From JACCYQ01 sp036675565 (lineage in GTDB: Bacteria > Bacteroidota > Bacteroidia > Chitinophagales > Chitinophagaceae), in contig JAKFER010000046.1 in NCBI GenBank assembly GCA_036675565.1, positions 1-24,256 on the forward strand: a stretch of DNA of 24,256 nucleotides. Reading direction: 5' to 3'. Positions 14,281-22,061 of this stretch are shown here, piece after piece (position 1 is the first letter of the stretch; every line of letters starts with the position of its first letter). A program made the translations under genes and the position numbers. Under the pieces are notes generated by a model. The model ran no database searches and was not told the origin of the DNA. It was given only the letters and a program-made list of their open reading frames with translations.

Positions 14281-15147
14281 TTATTTTGATTCTAACAGTT
14301 TGAAGAACTGGTCCAGTTGCGGAAGAATAACAATCCGTGTGCGACGGTTTGCAGCCTTTCCTTCTGCCGTACTATTTTCAGTGATTGGCTGGTATTCTCC
14401 ACGTCCGGCAGCAGCCATCTTTGCAGGATCCATTCCATATTCTTTTTGCAACAGGCGAACAACTGAGGTGGCCCTCTTCACACTAAGATCCCAGTTATCC
14501 AGTATAACACCACTTCCTCTTAACGGTACATTATCCGTATGTCCTTCCACCATAAATTCAATATCCGGTTGATTTTTCAGCACCTGAGCAACCTTTCCTA
14601 AAACGGTTTTTGCTGCAGGGGTTACTTCGTATTGTCCTGTTTTGAATAATAATTTATCTGAGATATCAATATATACAACTCCTTTATCTACTTTAATGTT
14701 GATGTCTTTGTCATCCAGGTTTCCGATGGCTCCTTTTAAATTCATCACCAAAACCATGTTCAGAGAATCTTTACGGGATAATGCTCCTTGCAAATTCTGA
14801 ATGTATGCATCTTTGGATCCAATATTATCCAACGACTTTTTAATACTTTCCGCTTGCGAAGCCGAAATAACGGAAAGGTCTTCCAGTTGTTTTAAAGCAG
14901 AATTATTGTTGTCTTTTAAAAAAGCAACCTGCTGCTTAAGGTTATCCACTTCACCCTGCAACAAAGCACGCCGGCGTTCAGCGTCTACTTTTTCATCGAG
15001 ACACTCTTTTAAATTTCCCTGTATGCCTGTGTAGGCCGTATTCAATCTTTCGTATTTTGCCTGTTCTTCTTTATACTTTTTTGTACTGACGCATGAAAAA
15101 AGAAAGAGTGAACTGATCACCGCAACAGGCAGCAAGTGTAACTTCAT
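14281..15147 (-). CDS. OmpA-family peptidoglycan-binding lipoprotein
   Basis: The 288-aa product starts MKLHLLPVAVISSLFLFSC, a lipoprotein signal with C19 as the acylated residue, so it is anchored in a membrane. Residues 22-125 are a charged helical coiled coil (KYKEEQAKYERLNTAYTG, then repeated leucine-spaced heptads). Residues ~150-280 form an OmpA-like domain: FKTGQYEVTPAAKTVLGKVA, VEGHTDNVPL (200-209), NWDLSVKRATSVVRLL (218-233), AAAGRGEYQPI, and NRRTRIVILP (267-276). The D and R of these blocks bind diaminopimelate in peptidoglycan. The build (lipid anchor, spacer helix, OmpA domain) suggests tethering the outer membrane to the wall, close to the Pal/YiaD type. It stands alone, convergent with the pgl operon. 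Confidence 0.92.
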   Translation of the reverse strand: MKLHLLPVAVISSLFLFSCVSTKKYKEEQAKYERLNTAYTGIQGNLKECLDEKVDAERRRALLQGEVDNLKQQVAFLKDNNNSALKQLEDLSVISASQAESIKKSLDNIGSKDAYIQNLQGALSRKDSLNMVLVMNLKGAIGNLDDKDINIKVDKGVVYIDISDKLLFKTGQYEVTPAAKTVLGKVAQVLKNQPDIEFMVEGHTDNVPLRGSGVILDNWDLSVKRATSVVRLLQKEYGMDPAKMAAAGRGEYQPITENSTAEGKAANRRTRIVILPQLDQFFKLLESK

Positions 15148-15290
15148 AAGCTTGATTTATAGATTTAAAAAAAGGTGGCCGCAAGATAATATCAAACATT
15201 ATTCTTCCCTGTTTTTTCAGGGACATTTAACATTTTAAGGGTATGAAGTTTTTATAATGTGCAGATTTCTTTCGAAGAAGAAATTCCAAA

Positions 15291-15527
15291 TTATTTTCCA
15301 CTCACATCCTGCACCATTTGTTTACCAATAAAATATCCGGCAACAGCACCAATAAGTCCACCAATAGACATGGCTACATAATTTAACCCGACTGCAAAAA
15401 ATACTATACTGATACCAAATATCGCTAACAAAATCGCCCAAATAGTGCGCCCTCTTACACGCTGACTGGCGGGCACTTCTGAAGGTTTCATTTTTTGTGG
15501 AATTTTTCTTTTTCTACTTTCAGGCAT
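15291..15527 (-). CDS. Small two-helix membrane protein, unknown function
   Basis: The 78-aa product has a basic, hydrophilic N-terminus (MPESRKRKIPQKMKPSE) and then two hydrophobic helices: about residues 29-48 (IWAILLAIFGISIVFFAVGL) and 50-67 (YVAMSIGGLIGAVAGYFIG). The second is rich in glycines spaced as in Gly-zipper helices. It ends with a short polar tail. The positive N-terminus suggests it stays inside, with a short outside turn. No family is recognised. It lies between the OmpA-like gene and the divergent SRPBCC gene, about 140 bp upstream of the former's start and transcribed in the same direction. It may be a small envelope-associated protein. Confidence 0.65.
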   Translation of the reverse strand: MPESRKRKIPQKMKPSEVPASQRVRGRTIWAILLAIFGISIVFFAVGLNYVAMSIGGLIGAVAGYFIGKQMVQDVSGK

Positions 15528-15677
15528 GAATTTATTTTTTCAAAAAGGTAATGAAAATTTTTCAATGAACAGGATGAGAAAAATCAACTCAAAATTTATT
15601 GCATAAAAATATCCTGGACAACAAATAGTTGTTTTAATTATCCTGAAATGAAAATGTATACAGTTATTGGTTTTCTT

Positions 15678-15685
15678 TAATTTTG
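15678..15685 (+). promoter_or_regulatory. Candidate -7 promoter element, giving a leaderless SRPBCC mRNA
   Basis: TAATTTTG matches the Bacteroidota -7 consensus TAnnTTTG exactly and ends 7 bp before ATG 15693. A start site 4-8 nt downstream would fall at or within a few bases of the initiation codon. No clear -33 TTTG is seen. Confidence 0.45.
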
Positions 15686-15692
15686 AAACTAC

Positions 15693-16070
15693 ATGAAATC
15701 TTATAAAAATTATTTTATCCTGAATGCTCCGCCCGAAGAAGTTTATTTGGCATTAACATTACCCGCTACCATTCAATTATGGAGTGGAGATAAAGCCGAA
15801 ATGAGCACTGAACCAGGGAGTGAATTTTCGTTATGGGAAGGAAGCATTGCAGGCCGCAACCTTGAATTTGAAGAGGGTAAAAAAATTGTGCAGCAGTGGT
15901 ATTTTGGCGACGAGGAAGAAGATTCAATTGTTACGATCAAATTACACCCGCATAAACATGGAACCTCGGTTGAACTCTCTCATACCAATATACCGGACGA
16001 AGTTTATGAAGAAATGGTAGAAGGTTGGAAAAATAATTATTTTGGTGCGTTGCAGGAGTTCTATGATTAG
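15693..16070 (+). CDS. SRPBCC (START-like / AHSA1-type) domain protein
   Basis: The 125-aa product is one START-like domain. It opens with a beta-strand and helix, MKSYKNYFILNAPPEEVYLA, followed by LTLPATIQLWSGDKAEMSTE, then GSEFSLWEGSIAGRNLEFEE, IVQQWYF and VTIKLHPHKHGTSVELSHTN. It closes with a long helix ending YEEMVEGWKNNYFGALQEFY. This pattern (PxEVYxAL, SxWxG, WxFGD, the C-terminal W..Y helix) is that of the AHSA1/SRPBCC family, which binds hydrophobic ligands or acts as an Hsp90 co-chaperone-like module. The length suits a single-domain member. It is monocistronic: divergent from the small membrane protein and convergent with the CotH-like gene, with 16 bp between stops. The ligand is unknown. 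Confidence 0.85.
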   Translation: MKSYKNYFILNAPPEEVYLALTLPATIQLWSGDKAEMSTEPGSEFSLWEGSIAGRNLEFEEGKKIVQQWYFGDEEEDSIVTIKLHPHKHGTSVELSHTNIPDEVYEEMVEGWKNNYFGALQEFYD

Positions 16071-16086
16071 GAATTATTTTTTCTGT

Positions 16087-17157
16087 TTAATCATTTAAAC
16101 CTTTAATGATATAATCTACTTGTTGCCTGCAGGGAAATAAGAATTCATTTTCTAATCGCTTTTCACTGTTGATGGTGGTATAAAAATCATCGAGCCAGGA
16201 AATAGTGCTTTTTACAAAGCGGCTGCTTGCCTGCGGGCAATCTGTAATGGTCTTGTAGAATTCAGGTTTTTTTCGATTGTAAAAATCTATGATGGGTTTA
16301 TATTCTTGTAAATCTTCAACACAATAACCCCGATAACGGCGTTCCCGTGTAGATGATAAGTTTAATGCTTCCGGAGGGTGAGCATAAGGTGCAGACACAA
16401 ATCCTGAATGATCAAAGTCATAAGGCACTACATATGGAATGGACAAAGAATCGAAAGCCATTATCCTGGTATTGTGCAGGTATGGAAGCGACCAGTCGCA
16501 GTTGCCAATCATGTATTCAAAAATGGTCATTTTTAAGAATGCTTCTTTTTCAATAGCCTGCGGTTGAATCATTTTTTTTTCAATGATTTTCATTCCATTT
16601 CGTTCAGCCATCTGGTCATCTTCTTCTAACAGGATTCCAAAGAAATTTCCTTCCTCTTTATTTTTTTGATCATCATACAAACTTACCCGCACCAGCCTTG
16701 CTTTGTAACTTTTCTCAGTTACAAGATTATATAGTTTATAGGCAAGATATTCTCTCACAACAAATTCATCGTTGGTACAAGGCATTACCAATTTCATTTT
16801 ATCCTGTCCATCAAACAAGGTATTTTTCGTAAGTTTTTTTACAAAGTTTAATAATAGTGGCGGGTAAGTGCAGTTTGATTTTTGCCGCCTGAAATTTCCC
16901 CTTGTTTTAGAACGAATGGGAATAGAAACTGTTTGGCCATCCTGATCTGCGTAGGAAATGGTAACTGCATGATATTGGCCTTCATCACTCCTGTCTTTTA
17001 ATAAAGTTCGAATACTCCCTGTTAAGCGAATATTGAGTACGCTGTCATTACTGAACAATCCATTTTCATTAACTGCACGATAATCTTCTACTTCTACTTT
17101 TGGGTGAAAGCTGGTTACAAAAGCTATAATGATCGAGTATAGCAGCAGGTTTGGCAT
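16087..17157 (-). CDS. Exported protein with CotH-kinase-like motifs
   Basis: The 356-aa protein starts MPNLLLYSIIIAFVTSFHPK, a likely signal peptide. The middle resembles CotH-type atypical kinases. A region with a conserved Lys (DKMKLVMPC, K122) is followed by VVREYLAYKLYNL (133-145) and then KARLVRVSLYDDQ (152-164), where these kinases have their nucleotide-binding sheet. A GILLEEDDQMAERNG segment (174-188) follows. Next come a catalytic-loop-like GNCDWSL (218-224, N219 and D221) and a metal-site-like VVPYDFDHSG (243-252, D247 and D249). CotH proteins phosphorylate spore-coat or extracellular proteins, with metal held by the Asp residues. Four cysteines after residue 90 (C96, C127, C220, C279) could form disulfides. 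The kinase reading is inference from motif order. The N-terminal part (RLTGSIRTLLKDRSDEGQY, SKTRGNFRRQ) is unrecognised. Confidence 0.6.
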   Translation of the reverse strand: MPNLLLYSIIIAFVTSFHPKVEVEDYRAVNENGLFSNDSVLNIRLTGSIRTLLKDRSDEGQYHAVTISYADQDGQTVSIPIRSKTRGNFRRQKSNCTYPPLLLNFVKKLTKNTLFDGQDKMKLVMPCTNDEFVVREYLAYKLYNLVTEKSYKARLVRVSLYDDQKNKEEGNFFGILLEEDDQMAERNGMKIIEKKMIQPQAIEKEAFLKMTIFEYMIGNCDWSLPYLHNTRIMAFDSLSIPYVVPYDFDHSGFVSAPYAHPPEALNLSSTRERRYRGYCVEDLQEYKPIIDFYNRKKPEFYKTITDCPQASSRFVKSTISWLDDFYTTINSEKRLENEFLFPCRQQVDYIIKGLND

Positions 17158-17432
17158 GTAAGAAGGTTATGTTACTAATTTACTGAATATTCTTTTTAAC
17201 GAAGAGCTGTTTTTTTAATGGTTGAGTTTATTAAGGGGAGAATATTTTTAATGGATATTTTTTGGGGAATAAATTGCATTTAATGTTCTGTGAAAATTAA
17301 TTGGGGAAAACTGTTTTTAAAGGTAAAAAGTTGGTAGAATAAATTTTTTAAACAGGGAGCCCGCATTCCATTTATTTCCGGCACGGATTTTAAGTCGTTT
17401 GCAATATCTGTTTATCATAAAATAATTGGTTT

Positions 17433-17627
17433 ATGGCTCATCATAAAAAAACATATACACAGTACGAAAATCAAACTGTTAAACAAGACTTTGATAACCC
17501 ACAGCATTTTCTGATTAGTTCAAATAATCTTGAAAATGATTATAGGAGTGATCATGATTTAAGGAATGATAATGAGTTTAACAATGAAGTTTTTTATCAA
17601 TATAATCTTGATGATTGGCAAGGATAA
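17433..17627 (+). CDS. Small Asp/Asn-rich hydrophilic ORF, possibly a gene
   Basis: The 64-aa frame starts MAHHKKTYTQYENQ and ends NLDDWQG. It is unusually rich in Asp and Asn (roughly one third of residues), with no hydrophobic segment or signal peptide, and is probably a disordered cytoplasmic peptide if made. No family is recognised. In favour of a gene are its placement in a gap between two real genes, with no longer frame opposite it, and a stop 23 bp from the convergent lipoprotein gene. Against it are the short length and the AT-rich DNA, which produces Asn/Lys/Tyr-rich chance frames. Confidence 0.4.
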   Translation: MAHHKKTYTQYENQTVKQDFDNPQHFLISSNNLENDYRSDHDLRNDNEFNNEVFYQYNLDDWQG

Positions 17628-17650
17628 AGGGGTGCTTTTGAAATTTGCAA

Positions 17651-18787
17651 TTAATCCCTGCATTTTGGGGCCACAAATTCTATTGCCTTACAGCAATCTG
17701 CCTGGTCATTGATACAAACGCGAATGAACTCATAGTCTCTTCCGCTTAATTTAAAATTCTTAATGGTTAAGGGCAGTTCTGACAATTTGTAAGTGCCTAT
17801 CCTTTTATTATCCCTGATAAAAACATCGAAATAATCATTGCCTGCATGCTGATGATTAAAATGAATGGTGAGGTTATACGTCGTATCTGAAGTGCACTCT
17901 CCAATATCTGTTCTTAATTCATTGATAGTACATTTTCTTTCTTCACAAACCGGGGGTTTAAACTCCGTAACAGCAAAACAATCTTCCCTGTCGTTAATTA
18001 CTACTTTGATAAAATCATGCTCGTTACCTGTTCGCTTAAAGTTTTTGATGGTGATGGGAAGGTTTGCCAACTTATAGGTACCGATTAATTTTTCGTCCCT
18101 TCCATAAACATTAAAATATTCATTACCTGCATTGTGGTGGTTAAAATTGATTTTCAGATCATAGCTTCCATCTGAATGGCATTCTCCCAAATCCGTGCTT
18201 AATTCATTGATAGTACATTTTCTTTCTTCGCAAACCGGGGGTTTAAATTCCGCAACGGCAAAACAATCTTCCCTGTCGTTAATTATTACTTTGATAAAAT
18301 CATGCTCGTTGCCTGTTCGCTTAAAGTTTTTGATGGTGATGGGAAGGTTTGCCAACTTATAGGTTCCGATTAATTTTCCGTCCCTTCCATAAACATTAAA
18401 ATACTCATTACCTGCATTGTGATGGTTGAAATTGATTTTCAGATCATAGGTTCCATCTGAATGACATTCTCCCAGATCTGTTCTTAACTCCTTGATGGAA
18501 CATTTTCGTTCTTCACAAACCGGGGGTTTAAACTCCGCAACCAAAAAGCAAGCAGGCTTATCTTTTATAACGATCTTAATAAAGTCAAAATCGTTTCCAC
18601 TTCTTTTAAAATGATCAATGGTAACTGGCAGGTCAGATAATTTATACTTGCCTATTTTTTTATTATTTCGTACAAACACATCAAAGTATTCACTTCCCGG
18701 GTGCTGGTATTTAAAATGGATGGTGAGTTTGTAAGTACTGTCAGAAGTACATTCACCGGTTTCAATGCGCAGGTCACTCAAAACACA
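17651..18787 (-). repeat. Four tandem 285-bp coding repeats
   Basis: The units are 18787-18503, 18502-18218, 18217-17933 and 17932-17651 (the last ends at the stop codon). The two central units differ at only 7 of 95 residues by my alignment and are also close in DNA. The outer two are more diverged from them but share words with each other (ECTSD, LTIHF, YFDVF). The exact 285-bp period keeps the frame on gain or loss of a unit. Confidence 0.85.
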
Positions 18788-18895
18788 TTCTTCTTCTATA
18801 TTTTGGCCTACCTCCCGTTGACATGCAAGGGAAGTAAATAACAAAAAGCAGCAAGCTATGATATTAACTTTAGCCACTTTTAAATTTACATTCAT
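17651..18895 (-). CDS. Lipoprotein of four 95-residue, four-cysteine repeats
   Basis: I chose ATG 18895 (414 aa); the frame can be opened two codons earlier at a GTG. A signal peptide with a likely lipobox (FTSLAC, C25) is followed by four tandem repeats starting at C37, C132, C227 and C322, exactly 95 residues apart. Each carries Cys at offsets 0, 12, 79 and 90, with the words GEC-SD-(T/S)Y-L-I-F, a Y-F-(D/N)-V turn, IG-YKL--LP-TI--F and a PPVC-EERK linker. The last copy ends in PKC. Four Cys per repeat suggests two disulfides, and the strand-rich look suggests an immunoglobulin-like fold. Repeats 2 and 3 are nearly identical, and 1 and 4 resemble each other. No enzyme motif is visible. It is probably a surface-exposed binding or adhesion protein, which is inference. 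It is divergent from asnS. Confidence 0.78.
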   Translation of the reverse strand: MNVNLKVAKVNIIACCFLLFTSLACQREVGQNIEEECVLSDLRIETGECTSDSTYKLTIHFKYQHPGSEYFDVFVRNNKKIGKYKLSDLPVTIDHFKRSGNDFDFIKIVIKDKPACFLVAEFKPPVCEERKCSIKELRTDLGECHSDGTYDLKINFNHHNAGNEYFNVYGRDGKLIGTYKLANLPITIKNFKRTGNEHDFIKVIINDREDCFAVAEFKPPVCEERKCTINELSTDLGECHSDGSYDLKINFNHHNAGNEYFNVYGRDEKLIGTYKLANLPITIKNFKRTGNEHDFIKVVINDREDCFAVTEFKPPVCEERKCTINELRTDIGECTSDTTYNLTIHFNHQHAGNDYFDVFIRDNKRIGTYKLSELPLTIKNFKLSGRDYEFIRVCINDQADCCKAIEFVAPKCRD

Positions 18896-18996
18896 TTTCA
18901 CCCTTGATAAAATTTATTTGGGGCGATCCCAACTTCAGAAAAACCTGGAAAAATTCATCGGTTTTTGATTCAACCAGCTTAATCTGGGCTGTTTTA

Positions 18997-19004
18997 TATC
19001 TTTG
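18997..19004 (+). promoter_or_regulatory. Candidate -7 promoter element for asnS
   Basis: TATCTTTG matches TAnnTTTG exactly and lies 40 bp before ATG 19045, leaving a leader of about 35 nt. No convincing -33 TTTG is seen at the usual distance; the nearest, at 18964-18967, is too far upstream. Confidence 0.45.
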
Positions 19005-19044
19005 CTGCCGTTTTACCTTGAAAAGGGTTTTCAAATACTAATTT

Positions 19045-20484
19045 ATGTTCAACAAACGCATCAAAATAAAGGAGTTGCTGGCTCTGGAACCGCAGCAACA
19101 AGAGGCCACTGTAATGGGTTGGGTACGTACTTTTCGCAATAACCAGTTTATTGCGCTCAATGATGGATCTACAAACAATAACCTTCAGGTAGTAATGGAG
19201 TTGGGTAAGTTTGATGATGATCTTTTGAAGCGAATTACCACCAGCGCTTCATTAAAAGTAACCGGCATTGTGGTTCCTTCCTTAGGTAAAGGGCAGAAAC
19301 TGGAATTAAAAGCTACCCAGGTTGACATTTTGGGTGATTGTGATGCTGAAAAATACCCGCTTCAACCCAAAAAGCACAGCCTGGAATTTTTACGTGAGAT
19401 TGCTCACCTGCGATTTCGTACCAACACATTTGGTTCCGTATTCCGGGTGAGAAATGCTTTGGCATTTGCGGTTCATAAATTCTTTAATGAAAAAGGTTTC
19501 GTGTACATGCACACGCCAATCATAACAGCAAGTGATGCGGAAGGTGCCGGTGAAATGTTTAAAGTAACTACCCTGCCTTTTGATAATACCCCAAAAAACG
19601 ATGACGGCTCAATAAATTATAAAGAAGATTTTTTTGGCCGTGCTACCAATCTTACGGTAAGTGGCCAGTTGGAAGGTGAATTGGCAGCTACTGCATTTGG
19701 TGATATTTATACTTTTGGTCCAACATTCAGGGCCGAAAATTCAAATACTGCAAGGCACCTGGCTGAATTCTGGATGATAGAACCCGAAATGGCTTTTTCT
19801 GACCTGGAGGATAATGCCAACCTTGCAGAAGAATTCATTAAATATATCATCCGCTATGCGATGGATCATTGCCGGGAAGATCTTGACTTCCTGGCGCAAA
19901 GACTGGCTGATGAGGAGAAACAAAAACCTCAATTGGAACGCAGTGAAATGGGGTTGATAGAAAGGCTCGAATTTGTTATTCAAAACGATTTTGAAAGACT
20001 GACATATACGGAAGCCATTAAAATTTTAAAGGAGAGCAATCATAATAAGAAAAAGAAATTTCAATACCTGGTTGAGGATTGGGGGGTTGATTTACAGAGT
20101 GAGCATGAACGTTACCTGGTTGAAAAACATTTTAAAAAGCCGGTTATCCTGACTGATTATCCAAAAGACATCAAATCGTTTTATATGCGATTAAATGATG
20201 ATGGTAAAACCGTTGCGGCAATGGATATTCTGGCTCCGGGAATCGGCGAAATTGTTGGTGGATCACAACGGGAAGAAAGAATGGATGTTTTGGAAAGAAG
20301 AATGCAAGAAATGAATATTCCTGCCGAAGAAATGTGGTGGTACCTGGATACCCGTCGTTTTGGCACGGTACCGCATGCGGGTTTTGGATTAGGTTTTGAA
20401 AGAATGGTTCAATTTGTTACGGGCATGACGAATATCCGGGATGTGATACCTTTTCCACGCACACCAAAAAGTGCAGAATTCTAA
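19045..20484 (+). CDS. asnS: Asparaginyl-tRNA synthetase
   Basis: The 479-aa class IIb synthetase charges tRNA-Asn with asparagine. Residues ~18-105 are the OB-fold anticodon-binding domain (EATVMGWVRTFRNNQFIALN, then NLQVV). The catalytic domain follows, with FRAE of motif 2 at 228-231 inside TFGPTFRAENSNTARHLAEF; the SNTARHLAEF words are those of AsnRS rather than AspRS. Motif 3 is GFGLGFERMVQF near residues 446-457, ending in RDVIPFPRTP. The segment at 172-200 (PFDNTPKNDDGSINYKEDFF) is the insertion usual in bacterial AsnRS. Length and start are standard. The stop lies 7 bp from the stop of the convergent universal stress gene, so the two transcripts must overlap at their ends. Confidence 0.97.
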   Translation: MFNKRIKIKELLALEPQQQEATVMGWVRTFRNNQFIALNDGSTNNNLQVVMELGKFDDDLLKRITTSASLKVTGIVVPSLGKGQKLELKATQVDILGDCDAEKYPLQPKKHSLEFLREIAHLRFRTNTFGSVFRVRNALAFAVHKFFNEKGFVYMHTPIITASDAEGAGEMFKVTTLPFDNTPKNDDGSINYKEDFFGRATNLTVSGQLEGELAATAFGDIYTFGPTFRAENSNTARHLAEFWMIEPEMAFSDLEDNANLAEEFIKYIIRYAMDHCREDLDFLAQRLADEEKQKPQLERSEMGLIERLEFVIQNDFERLTYTEAIKILKESNHNKKKKFQYLVEDWGVDLQSEHERYLVEKHFKKPVILTDYPKDIKSFYMRLNDDGKTVAAMDILAPGIGEIVGGSQREERMDVLERRMQEMNIPAEEMWWYLDTRRFGTVPHAGFGLGFERMVQFVTGMTNIRDVIPFPRTPKSAEF

Positions 20485-20491
20485 AGACTTA

Positions 20492-21319
20492 TTATTCGTG
20501 GATACACATGACCGGTATATGAGATTCAAATACCAGTTGCCGCGTAGAACTTTTGCGAAAAAGACTATCGAGTAATTTGTGTTTTTTAGGAATGGTGATC
20601 ACCAGGTCCAGGTTGTTTTCCTCGGCAAATTTGTTGATGCCGTCTTCAATATCCTTTTCTTCAATAAAATGATATTCAGGATTCAGGTCTTTTAAAAGAG
20701 TATGCAGAAAAAGTGATTCTTCAGGGGTTTCTGGTTTAAAATGTTTATTATCATAATCCACATTCAGCACGTGCAACGAAGCTCCAAATAACTGGACCAG
20801 TTCCTGTATATAATGCGTGGGAGTAGTTTCAATAACCTTGCGGAAATCACAGGCAAACCCCACTTTTTTAATGCCTTTATAATTTGTACCCGGGGGAACA
20901 ACAATCACGGGACAAGTCAGGTGTTTGATAGCTGTTAATGTGGTGCTGCCAAATAAAATCCGTTCCATACCCGTTGATCCGCGGCTACCCATAACCACCA
21001 TAAAAGGATGCATGCGTTTACAAAGTTCTTCCAGTTCATCAACCGTATTTCCCATCGTGGCTTCTGTGGTAACCTTTACGGGCTTATCAGAAGTTATATG
21101 TTCTAATCCTTTTTTTAAATATTCAAGTTGCTCCTCAGCATTCTTTTTCAATTCTTCCACAGAAACAATTACTACCGGAACATCAGAAACGGCTACAGGT
21201 ACCTGGTATACATGGTATAAATGAACAGCGGCGCCAATTTCTTTTGCCATTTCTATGGCATAATTCATAGCGGAGGTAGCTGAAGCGGAAAAATCAGTGG
21301 GAACAACGATTCTTTTCAT
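20492..21319 (-). CDS. Universal stress protein, tandem UspA domains
   Basis: The 275-aa protein has two Usp folds in tandem. Domain 1 (1-142) begins MKRIVVPTDFSASATSAMNY and has the ATP-binding loop GSRGSTGMERILFGSTT (111-127) and the closing strand CPVIVVPPG. Domain 2 (about 150-275) begins KKVGFACDFRKVIETTPTHY and ends STRQLVFESHIPVMCIHE. It lacks the G-x2-G-x9-GS loop, so only the first domain is expected to bind ATP. Tandem Usp proteins of this size are common in Bacteroidota and respond to stress or growth arrest. It is single-gene, convergent with asnS and divergent from the ExbD gene. The target is unknown. Confidence 0.92.
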   Translation of the reverse strand: MKRIVVPTDFSASATSAMNYAIEMAKEIGAAVHLYHVYQVPVAVSDVPVVIVSVEELKKNAEEQLEYLKKGLEHITSDKPVKVTTEATMGNTVDELEELCKRMHPFMVVMGSRGSTGMERILFGSTTLTAIKHLTCPVIVVPPGTNYKGIKKVGFACDFRKVIETTPTHYIQELVQLFGASLHVLNVDYDNKHFKPETPEESLFLHTLLKDLNPEYHFIEEKDIEDGINKFAEENNLDLVITIPKKHKLLDSLFRKSSTRQLVFESHIPVMCIHE

Positions 21320-21428
21320 GCAGAAAAATTACTAAATAAATACCAATATTATCATGACTTTCAACCTTTGATAATGGAAATTTTTTATGGAATGCATTGC
21401 GTGCAAGCATCCTTCTTTAAACATCAGT

Positions 21429-21959
21429 ATGCAAAACACCAATGCACAAATGCGGAAGACACCTAAAGGTGCGGTCCGGATGAAGAAACATGTATTAAGA
21501 GTTGACATGACACCCATGGTTGACCTGGGATTTCTGCTGATCACCTTTTTTATATTAGCCGCCGAAATGACAAAACCAGCTGTTTCGGATCTTTATATGC
21601 CCAAAGACGGACCACCAACAAACCTGGGAGAAAAAGATGCTTTAACCATTATTCTCCGGAACAATAATCAAATAGCCTATTATAGAGGAAGTTTTGAAAA
21701 TGCCAGGCAAAATAATGGGATCCGGTTCACTACAGCAAATAGTAATATCGGTATTCGGAAAGCAATCCAGGATGTGCAGCGTTCATTGGGTTCCCGGCAA
21801 AATGCATCCAAAAATATGATGCTGCTGATTAAACCGACTAACCTGGCATCATATGGTGCAGTAGTTGGTATTTTGGATGAAGTGCTGATCAACGACGTAA
21901 AAAAATATGCGATCATGGAATTGTCAGAAGGGGAAAAGCAGTTCCTGCAAAAATTTTAA
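21429..21959 (+). CDS. exbD: ExbD/TolR-family proton-channel subunit
   Basis: The protein is one-spanning: a short cytoplasmic N-terminus, the helix VDMTPMVDLGFLLITFFILA at residues 25-44, and a periplasmic domain. Asp32 (MVDLG) is the family's conserved proton-carrying residue. ExbD works with ExbB pentamers to harvest proton motive force and energise TonB-dependent outer-membrane transport. I chose ATG 21429 (176 aa); the upstream ATG 21387 would add 14 residues with two cysteines (MECIACKHPSLNIS) and cannot be excluded. The periplasmic part (DALTIILRNNNQIAYYRGSF, IRKAIQDVQRSL, MMLLIKPTNLASYGAVVGIL, INDVKKYAIMEL) fits the family. No exbB or tonB gene is visible in the window, so it must rely on partners elsewhere. 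The next gene, an oxygenase, is unrelated. Confidence 0.9.
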   Translation: MQNTNAQMRKTPKGAVRMKKHVLRVDMTPMVDLGFLLITFFILAAEMTKPAVSDLYMPKDGPPTNLGEKDALTIILRNNNQIAYYRGSFENARQNNGIRFTTANSNIGIRKAIQDVQRSLGSRQNASKNMMLLIKPTNLASYGAVVGILDEVLINDVKKYAIMELSEGEKQFLQKF

Positions 21960-22061
21960 AAATGGATGGTATAAAATGGATTCACATTTACAAAGAGAAA
22001 AATTCAGGTTAATGCAAGCTTGTTTTGTAATTTTATCTTCCCATCCAAATTTTTAAAATTA

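Noticed and set aside
17158..17432. Possible small RNA or regulatory region in a 275-bp AT-rich gap
   Set aside because: No strong hairpin, exact promoter match or terminator was seen; it is reported as an empty gap.
21962..22012. 16-codon ORF between the ExbD and oxygenase genes
   Set aside because: It is too short, lacks protein-like features and sits in AT-rich spacer.
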